From an uncultured Acetatifactor sp. (GTDB taxonomy: Bacteria > Bacillota > Clostridia > Lachnospirales > Lachnospiraceae): DNA of 38,779 nt. Where the stretch lies: positions 1 through 38,779 of the forward strand of contig CAJUAH010000037.1 in assembly GCA_910584375.1 (NCBI GenBank). The letters are read 5' to 3'. Position numbers and translations under genes: made by a program. The notes under the pieces were generated by a model. The model ran no database searches and was not told the origin of the DNA. It saw nothing but the letters and a program-made list of their open reading frames with translations. Shown piece by piece: positions 32,971 through 38,779 of the stretch. Within the stretch, counting starts at the first letter, position 1; every line of letters begins with the position of its first letter.

Positions 32971-33807
32971 TTGAGGGATGTGGCGTTCGCAATGTGCAAA
33001 GCCAGAGAGGAAAACATATATTTGGCTGATTTTATGATACAGAAAGGGAATTCTTACTATCAGGAATGCGCCACTGCGATATACCGTGAATATGGAGAGG
33101 ACGCGAAATTTCTGGAGTATCTAAAGGCCCGTCTGGAGTGGGGGCGGGACTATGTGACACTGGCGGATTTCTACATAGAACAAGGCGATGAAAAGCAGGC
33201 GCTGAAACTTCTGTGGGACGGGCCGCGCAAGAGCGAAGGCGGATTGTCGGGCATATGTCAGTATATGTTCGACTATTTTAATGCCCAAAAGGACGAAAAG
33301 TCACTGGAAAAAATGTTTGAGATTGCGCAAAAAAGGTTGCGGGATCAGAGATTTATATTGGAGCTGATGCATCAATATTACAGGGAAAAGGGCGAATATG
33401 AGCGGCAGAAGGAAACGATTCTGCAACTGTTTTCTCATGTAAGATATGACAGCCTCTATGAACTGTATTGGATTTGTAAAGAAGAGTTGACGGCGGAAGT
33501 AATTGCATACCTTGCGCAGCATCCAAACTATGATGAGTGGGATGCTATGGGCACAGGTCACCGTTTCAGCAGACGCCTGGCAGACCGATATTCCAGGGAA
33601 GTGGCGGAGATGTATTGGAATGAGGCCAATGAGTTCGCGGAGAGAGGAAATGTCAAAAAATACGGACATGTGGCTGACGTGCTGCGGGAAATTAAGGAGA
33701 TTATGAGGGAGAATAAGTGGGACGAGGAGTGGGAGCGGAGATATGGGGAGTTTTTGCGGAGGTATGAGAGGAAGAGGGATTTGATGAGAGAGGTGAAAGG
33801 GGTTTAG
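32971..33807 (+). CDS. Helical-repeat (TPR-like) protein, possibly N-terminally truncated
   Basis: Up to 278 residues of nearly continuous helical hairpins, such as YVTLADFYIEQGDEKQALKL and ELMHQYYREKGEYERQKETI. The C-terminus (VADVLREIKEIMRE, then RRYGEFLRRYERKRDLM) resembles the tail of longer bacterial helical-repeat proteins, including those fused to SWIM zinc fingers; that comparison is from memory. The start is uncertain: TTG at 32971 or ATG at 32992, neither with a good ribosome binding site. Either this is a cut-down descendant or a short gene with a weak start. Confidence 0.6.
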   Translation: MRDVAFAMCKAREENIYLADFMIQKGNSYYQECATAIYREYGEDAKFLEYLKARLEWGRDYVTLADFYIEQGDEKQALKLLWDGPRKSEGGLSGICQYMFDYFNAQKDEKSLEKMFEIAQKRLRDQRFILELMHQYYREKGEYERQKETILQLFSHVRYDSLYELYWICKEELTAEVIAYLAQHPNYDEWDAMGTGHRFSRRLADRYSREVAEMYWNEANEFAERGNVKKYGHVADVLREIKEIMRENKWDEEWERRYGEFLRRYERKRDLMREVKGV

Positions 33808-33841
33808 GGGTAACATAGAGAATGGATTTTCTATAAATGTA

Positions 33842-33870
33842 TTGCATTTGCTTTTGAATGCGGGTATACT
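33842..33870 (+). promoter_or_regulatory. Promoter of the membrane-protein pair
   Basis: TTGCAT at 33842-33847 and TATACT at 33865-33870 with a 17-base spacer. A small inverted repeat (GCATT/AATGC) lies between and over the hexamers and could be an operator. Confidence 0.65.
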
Positions 33871-33940
33871 GTAATCCATAACCAGTACAAAATAATTATA
33901 AAAATAATTGATTAACCCAAAGCTGAGTGGAGGTGTGGAT

Positions 33941-34459
33941 ATGGAAAGTGAAGATTATGAATCCAGTGAAATTTTATTAGAGATTGCGAAGGCCGAATAT
34001 CAGAATGAGTTTAGCAGAACATCCGTCATTGATACAAAAGTAGGTATTACGCTACCGATCATAGTTACATACTTCTTTTTGGTGTTACAGTTTGAGAGTG
34101 TTAAAAATATTTTCTCAAAACAGATTGATACGCGGAACGCGGTTGCGCTACTGTGTTCTGTATGCAGTCCGTTTATTTATTTTGCCGCAATAGTGTGCGC
34201 AGGAGCCGCGCTTGTTTTTCTGTTTCGAGCTATAATTACACAGTCCTATCAAAAAATAGATCCCAGATGGTTTAATGAAAAAGATATAATGTCCCGTCCC
34301 CGAAATGTATTTTCGGCCGTGATGGTTACATATTTTATTCAAGCTATAGAGCATAATAGCGACACGAATAATGCCCGGATCATTCTATATAAACGAGGAT
34401 TGGTCTTTGCAATTATTTCGTTAGGATTTTTTGTACTGTACATTTTTATGGCTAAGTAG
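33941..34459 (+). CDS. Three-helix membrane protein, possible membrane effector
   Basis: A 172-residue protein with hydrophobic segments at about 33-51 (VGITLPIIVTYFFLVLQF), 70-95 (CSPFIYFAAIVCAGAALVF) and 152-171 (LVFAIISLGFFVLYIFM). A cytoplasmic-type N-terminal helix ends in SVIDTKVGI just before the first segment. A DTK motif at this position is reminiscent of Pycsar/SLATT-type membrane effectors, but that is a pattern comparison only. The ATG at 33941 follows GGAGGTG. An 18-base gap leads to a small partner gene, and a Gabija-like locus follows. Codons are AT-rich. Confidence 0.7.
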   Translation: MESEDYESSEILLEIAKAEYQNEFSRTSVIDTKVGITLPIIVTYFFLVLQFESVKNIFSKQIDTRNAVALLCSVCSPFIYFAAIVCAGAALVFLFRAIITQSYQKIDPRWFNEKDIMSRPRNVFSAVMVTYFIQAIEHNSDTNNARIILYKRGLVFAIISLGFFVLYIFMAK

Positions 34460-34477
34460 ATGAAAGGGGGATTTCTT

Positions 34478-34795
34478 ATGGATGATAATTCTTTTGACGC
34501 TATACTTCAAAAGCTGGAAAACGGCGAAAATCCTACGCCGCCCGTAAAAAAGGGAAATGAAAGCGAAACATCTGTACGCAAAATGTCTTCGCCAAAACAA
34601 AAAAAGGATTCTGATACTGGTGAGGATGACGGGGAGAAGAATATTTTTGGCATGAATTCTGTTGTTCAGAGGGGATTGGATCTTAGTAATTTTGGCATTC
34701 TTCCCGTTGCTCGAGGCGCATTGGATAAAAGTGGAATTGGCATTCGGGCGGATGTTAAAGGTATAAAAGATTTATTTTCCTTAAATAAGAAATAA
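34478..34795 (+). CDS. Small charged partner protein of unknown function
   Basis: A 105-residue protein from the ATG at 34478, with AAAGGGGG eight bases upstream. The first 60 residues are hydrophilic and low-complexity (VKKGNESETSVRKMSSPKQK). The C-terminal 45 residues look folded, with FGMNSVVQRGLDLSNFGI and a final basic GIKDLFSLNKK. There is no membrane segment or enzyme motif. It shares a transcript with the membrane protein upstream and ends in a terminator. I do not recognise the family. Confidence 0.7.
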   Translation: MDDNSFDAILQKLENGENPTPPVKKGNESETSVRKMSSPKQKKDSDTGEDDGEKNIFGMNSVVQRGLDLSNFGILPVARGALDKSGIGIRADVKGIKDLFSLNKK

Positions 34796-35111
34796 GTTTA
34801 TATTTGATAAGGGCTCTTTTCTGGTGGTTTCAGAAGGGGGCTCTTATTTTATATTCCAGGCAATTATATTGAGAAAGTGGCGGTAGAGAGATTTCAGGGA
34901 AGGTGCAATAGAAAAGTGAATTTGTTATAGAAAACTATGCAAAGGTATGCTAAAATAAAAATTATAGATTTAAACTACTTAAGAGTGCAAGATATATTTT
35001 TCGGATGGCTGTAGCTTTTATTGAGGAGTTGCTGGAAATTGAAACGGGTTAAGAGTATTATAAGTAAATACTTTAAGTATTAGGGAGATTAACAAAGGGG
35101 AGACAACGGAT
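34796..35111. other. Intergenic region before the Gabija-like locus
   Basis: A gap of 316 bases. It contains the terminator, a weak promoter candidate (TTGTTA at 34922-34927, TATGCT at 34946-34951, spacing 18), a 15-codon open frame at 35005-35052 (MAVAFIEELLEIETG) without a clear ribosome binding site, and a small palindrome around AATACTTTAAGTATT near 35067. I support no gene here. Confidence 0.5.
34807..34850 (+). terminator. Terminator after the membrane-protein pair
   Basis: ATAAGGGCTCTTTTCTG (from 34807) pairs with CAGAAGGGGGCTCTTAT (to 34847) with several G-U pairs, followed by TTT. It separates the pair from the Gabija-like operon. Confidence 0.75.
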
Positions 35112-37433
35112 ATGTACTTAAAAAAATTTCAAATGAAAAACTTTAGGAAATACCGGGAAAAGAATAATACTATTATGTTTGTGAATTCCGATGGAATCCG
35201 AAAAAAATATGTATCATCGGAAACGGAGGAAAATGAAGATAATTCACAAAATGGCGAAATACAAGAGGAAGATATACAATCGGAAATAGGGGAGAGTAAA
35301 GGTACCCCCCATATTGATGTAGCGTCGGCGACAACATTGATCGTGGGAAAGAATAATGCGGGCAAGACATCGATTATTCATGCTCTCTGGAAAATAATAA
35401 AAAATACGGAAACAGAGGGACTTCAAATAAGCGATTTTAATTTTCATTATTTAAAAGAGTGCTTTGACGGATATTTGAAAGCTTATGAAGAAAGTAAGAA
35501 AACGGGGGCAGAAATGACATTGGAGCCGCCGGTTATGGAATTTGTTGTGACCATTGCTTTTGAGGAGGATAGCAATGATTTGCTTACTAATTTAATCCCG
35601 TTCATGCTCCTTGAAGATATTGACAAGGGAGAATTGGATATTATATTACGCTATGAGGTAGTCGAGAAAAGCGAGTTTTCTAATGCTATAAGACCAGCGC
35701 TTGAAAAAATTGAAGTGAAAAAGAATGCCGCAAATTCTGATCAGGCAAAAGAATTTCATATTTTATTGAGAGAATTAGAAAAGGTTCCATTTCAGATAAA
35801 ATACTATAGAAAGCCTATCAATGAGGGGGGAGTGGGACAACCGGAGGAACAGCAGCCTGATGAAGTGGAGAATAAATTCAAAATATCCAATGTAATGGAT
35901 ATCAAGTTTATACAGGCAAACAATATTAGGAAAGACGAAGAACTGTCAGATGCTTTTAACAAAATCATCTCATATAGGTACAGGAGTACTGTGCCAAATA
36001 ATAAAATAGAATTGGACGATCAGATAGACACTATGAATGACGATATAACAGAGTGCATTCAAGAACATCATTCAGCAGGCATCAATAATGCCATAGGTAA
36101 AATAGTTAGTTCAGATATAATGGGAGTGGATTTAAGTTCTAATATTACGGAAGAAAAGCTGGTCAAAGGTTTGTTGCGTTATGCGTATGTGGAAAAAGAT
36201 ATGAACATTCCAGAAGGCCAGTTTGGCTTAGGATATACGCACTTAGTGAAAATAATTGCAGAACTGATAGATTATATGGAGCATTATCCGGATGAAAAGT
36301 GCAATGGAAGAATCAATTTGATTGCGATAGAAGAGCCGGAGTCTTTTATGCATCCCCAAATGCAGGAATTGTTTATTAAGAATATTAATGATGCGTTACA
36401 AGCTTTAATTGACGATAGACAAAAGAACTTAAATAGCCAACTATTTATAACGACGCATTCCTCACATGTCTTAAACAGCAAAATACATATGGGCAATTCA
36501 CTCAATGATATTTGCTATGTATATGAGGAGGGTGGGTGTGCATGTGCCCAAAATCTGGATAATGTTTCGGTTATGCCAGATGCAGAAGAGGATGAAAAGC
36601 AAAATGAGAAAGATTTTCAATTTTTAAAAAAGCATATAAAGTATAAAGTCTCAGAAATGTTTTTTGCTGATGCAGTGATTCTTGTGGAAGGCTTTGCGGA
36701 AGAGACAATTTTACCGTTTTATCTTGAGGACATTGAAAACCATAAATATCCCGGATTAAGTAAACGTTATATATCCATATTTGGCATTAGTGGCGCACAT
36801 GCGTATCTGTATGAAAAAATTTTGGAAAAATTGAAAGTTCCTGCTTTGATTGTAACGGATCTTGACATAAAACGTAACGAAAAAAAGGAAAAAGATAAAG
36901 AGGAGAACAAAGAGGAGAATACGGAGGAGGATAAATCAACACCGAGAACGTTTCCACAAATCACAAGTCTAGATAAATGTAAAACAACGAATAAAACAAT
37001 TAAATATTTTAATGGCAATACGAATGGTTCTGATGATTTGTCAAAACAGAAACCATTTATAGAGAAAGACAATATTTATGTCGCGTATCAGTGGAAAATA
37101 GGGGAATATTATCCGACAAGTTTTGAGGAGGCATTTATTCTCACTAATGCAGATAACGAGATACTAAATGATATATTGAGCGATATGAAAAAAACAACTT
37201 ATAAGCAGATTGTTGGAAAGAACGGAAGTCTAGACTATGAACAGAATAGAAAAAGATCATACGAGTGGCAGGTAAAGTTATCAGATGCAAAAGGGGAATT
37301 TGCAAGCAGACTGCTGTATGCATTAGTAACAGAGCCGCAAGATAAGCTGCCTAAATTACCAGAGTATATCGAACTGGGACTGGAATGGTTGAGTAAAAAA
37401 TTGGAACAGGGGAATGAATATGGGACTAAATAA
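35112..37433 (+). CDS. gajA: OLD-family ATPase/TOPRIM nuclease, GajA-like
   Basis: Predicted Gabija nuclease: an ABC-type ATPase fused to a TOPRIM DNA-cleaving domain. Walker A is GKNNAGKTS at 79-87, Walker B is IEEPE with E407-E408, and TTHSSHV follows with H449 as switch histidine. The TOPRIM domain shows LVEGFAEET with E526 and the DxD at D583-D585 in TDLDIK. At 773 residues it is far longer than the characterised Bacillus cereus GajA (578). Extra material includes an acidic insert before Walker A (about 35-65) and a Lys/Glu-rich insert right after the DxD (about 588-612). The ATG at 35112 follows AAAGGGGAGA. It overlaps gajB by 14 bases, as expected of a class 2 OLD operon. Confidence 0.88.
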   Translation: MYLKKFQMKNFRKYREKNNTIMFVNSDGIRKKYVSSETEENEDNSQNGEIQEEDIQSEIGESKGTPHIDVASATTLIVGKNNAGKTSIIHALWKIIKNTETEGLQISDFNFHYLKECFDGYLKAYEESKKTGAEMTLEPPVMEFVVTIAFEEDSNDLLTNLIPFMLLEDIDKGELDIILRYEVVEKSEFSNAIRPALEKIEVKKNAANSDQAKEFHILLRELEKVPFQIKYYRKPINEGGVGQPEEQQPDEVENKFKISNVMDIKFIQANNIRKDEELSDAFNKIISYRYRSTVPNNKIELDDQIDTMNDDITECIQEHHSAGINNAIGKIVSSDIMGVDLSSNITEEKLVKGLLRYAYVEKDMNIPEGQFGLGYTHLVKIIAELIDYMEHYPDEKCNGRINLIAIEEPESFMHPQMQELFIKNINDALQALIDDRQKNLNSQLFITTHSSHVLNSKIHMGNSLNDICYVYEEGGCACAQNLDNVSVMPDAEEDEKQNEKDFQFLKKHIKYKVSEMFFADAVILVEGFAEETILPFYLEDIENHKYPGLSKRYISIFGISGAHAYLYEKILEKLKVPALIVTDLDIKRNEKKEKDKEENKEENTEEDKSTPRTFPQITSLDKCKTTNKTIKYFNGNTNGSDDLSKQKPFIEKDNIYVAYQWKIGEYYPTSFEEAFILTNADNEILNDILSDMKKTTYKQIVGKNGSLDYEQNRKRSYEWQVKLSDAKGEFASRLLYALVTEPQDKLPKLPEYIELGLEWLSKKLEQGNEYGTK

Positions 37434-38763
37434 TTTAGATCCAGCTAAAAAGAAACAAGAAGATGAAATAACCCAGGAACTCTTTTCATACATTGATGAA
37501 AAGCAAAGCCTTGTGTTTAGCGCAGGGGCTGGAGCGGGAAAAACATATGCGTTAATAGAGTCTCTTCGTCATGTCATAAAGGAAAATGGGCGGAGACTGA
37601 AGGAAAATAACCAACAGATCATGTGTATTACCTACACTAATGTTGCGGCCAGAAATGTAAAAGACAAGCTTGGAAATTCCAAGCTTGTTGCTGTGTCAAC
37701 CATTCATGAAAGGTTGTGGCAATTGATAGAGCCTTATCAGGAGCAATTACTGCGTATACATAGAGAGAGGGTTGAGGCAGAACTTCAAAAGAGTGAATTT
37801 TCTCTATTGAAAGATACAAAAGATGAGAAAGTTTATAAAAGTTATAGAGAGCTGTCAGAGGAAGACAGGAAAAACTTTGATAAAGCCGTGCTGGAACACC
37901 AAGACGAATTTTATCAGAATTATAATCTGAGAGCGGATCCATTTAGACAAAATTATAAAGTATATATTCCGGAATATATACGCGAAAGATTGATGAAAAG
38001 TATAGATAATTTTAAAAAGATTGTTGGGCAGATATATGTGTTAGAACGATATAAACAATGCCGTGAGATGATGGATAAAAAGGGGCAAGGATATAGAAAA
38101 GTAAAATATGATGCCAGATATAATCAAGACAGATTATATAGAATGCGAATAAGCCATGATACATTGCTTGAATACGGAAGAATATTGGTGGAGATGTACC
38201 CATCACTCCAACAGATTATTATTGACAAATATCCATATATTTTTATTGATGAATACCAAGACACTGCTGAAGATGTGGTAAAAATAATGGCGGCTTTGGA
38301 TAAGCGGGGAAAGGAGATCGGCCACACGGCTTTTATTGGATATTATGGGGATTCCGTGCAAAGTATTTATGAAAACGGGATTGGGAACCATGTCTTAGAA
38401 AAGCATTTAGGCCTTAAGAAAGTAAACAAATCATTTAATCGGCGTTCCTATGAGGAAATTATTAACGTAGCAAATAGGATTAGGCTGGATGGTCTACAGC
38501 AGGAATCCATCTATATGGACTGTAAAGGTGGAAAAGCAGAGTATTGTGAGGAAAATGACTTTGATGTTGTTCTGGAGACGTGTCAAAGAGAATGGAAAGA
38601 CGAAAAGGATAAAACAATACATTGTTTCTTGCTTAAGAATGAGGAGGTTGCAGAGAAGACAGGAATATCAAATATATATAATGTGTTTAAGGCGTCTGGG
38701 GCATATTCGCGGTTAAATTATAATCTCAAACTTCCCACATCGATTTCGGGAATAAAGCCTTGA
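37420..38763 (+). CDS. gajB: UvrD-like helicase, GajB-like, C-terminally shortened
   Basis: Superfamily 1A helicase partner of GajA. Motif I is SAGAGAGKT with GAGAGKT at 36-42, motif Ia CITYTNVAA, motif II DEYQDT at 277-282, motif III FIGYYGDSVQSIY near 305-317, and a motif IV-like FNRRSYEEIINVANR. The frame stops at 447 residues with LKLPTSISGIKP and lacks motifs V and VI; the characterised GajB is 494 residues. This suggests a frameshift or an element inserted at about 38725. I chose the ATG at 37420, seven bases after AGGGG; an ATG at 37414 is less well spaced. It is cotranscribed and translationally coupled with the nuclease. Confidence 0.8.
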   Translation: MGLNNLDPAKKKQEDEITQELFSYIDEKQSLVFSAGAGAGKTYALIESLRHVIKENGRRLKENNQQIMCITYTNVAARNVKDKLGNSKLVAVSTIHERLWQLIEPYQEQLLRIHRERVEAELQKSEFSLLKDTKDEKVYKSYRELSEEDRKNFDKAVLEHQDEFYQNYNLRADPFRQNYKVYIPEYIRERLMKSIDNFKKIVGQIYVLERYKQCREMMDKKGQGYRKVKYDARYNQDRLYRMRISHDTLLEYGRILVEMYPSLQQIIIDKYPYIFIDEYQDTAEDVVKIMAALDKRGKEIGHTAFIGYYGDSVQSIYENGIGNHVLEKHLGLKKVNKSFNRRSYEEIINVANRIRLDGLQQESIYMDCKGGKAEYCEENDFDVVLETCQREWKDEKDKTIHCFLLKNEEVAEKTGISNIYNVFKASGAYSRLNYNLKLPTSISGIKP

Positions 38764-38779
38764 TAAATGCCGGTTGGGA

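Overview
The window reads as a chromosomal segment of a Clostridia-type Firmicute, most likely a member of the Lachnospiraceae. This is an inference from an S-box riboswitch on metK, the dnaE-pfkA and greA-lysS gene neighbourhoods, strong AGGAGG ribosome binding sites, canonical TTGACA/TATAAT promoters, and several small proteins of a kind I associate with that family. Every gene I can support is on the + strand. Core genes are fairly GC-rich. Four blocks are visibly more AT-rich and carry accessory or defence-type genes: 11.5-15.4 kb, 18-19.3 kb, 25.5-27.8 kb and 33.8-38.8 kb.

Region 1 (1-11.1 kb) is housekeeping: metK under a SAM-I riboswitch with its terminator, dnaE with an unusual in-frame 36-bp tandem repeat, ATP-dependent pfkA, a TrmH/SpoU rRNA methyltransferase, proC, a secreted SH3/SleB-type cell wall hydrolase, and an NfeD/SPFH membrane pair. 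Region 2 (11.1-15.4 kb) starts with a 235-bp nested inverted repeat. An AT-rich island follows, with a GmrSD-like DUF262/DUF1524 protein and an AlbA_2/GHKL-ATPase/HTH protein that carries an NVTK minisatellite. Region 3 (15.5-18 kb) is argF-birA plus a small conserved protein. Region 4 (18-19.3 kb) is decayed DNA: four ~35-bp palindromes, a probably frameshifted small gene and a broken DUF7010-like membrane gene. Region 5 (19.3-25.4 kb) holds an alpha/beta hydrolase, coaX-dusB-orf, greA and lysS; the lysS leader has long stem-loops.

Region 6 (25.5-27.8 kb) pairs a small unknown protein with a 609-aa HD phosphohydrolase. Region 7 (27.9-33.8 kb) is a cluster of poorly characterised genes: a CpXC zinc-ribbon protein, a TPR protein, a possible winged-helix protein, a coiled-coil/DUF2325-like protein, a 112-aa protein and a helical-repeat protein. 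Region 8 (33.9-38.8 kb) carries a 3-TM membrane protein with a small charged partner, then a Gabija-like locus. Its GajA-like OLD nuclease is large (773 aa). Its UvrD-like GajB ends early, before helicase motifs V and VI, just before the window stops.

The most likely biology beyond housekeeping is anti-phage or anti-mobile-element defence, spread over at least two and perhaps four separate accessory insertions between core genes. The least described candidates are the DUF262 + AlbA_2 pair, the small protein + HD pair, the membrane + small-protein pair beside Gabija, and the CpXC/TPR/DUF2325 cluster. No tRNA, rRNA, CRISPR array or intact transposase was seen.
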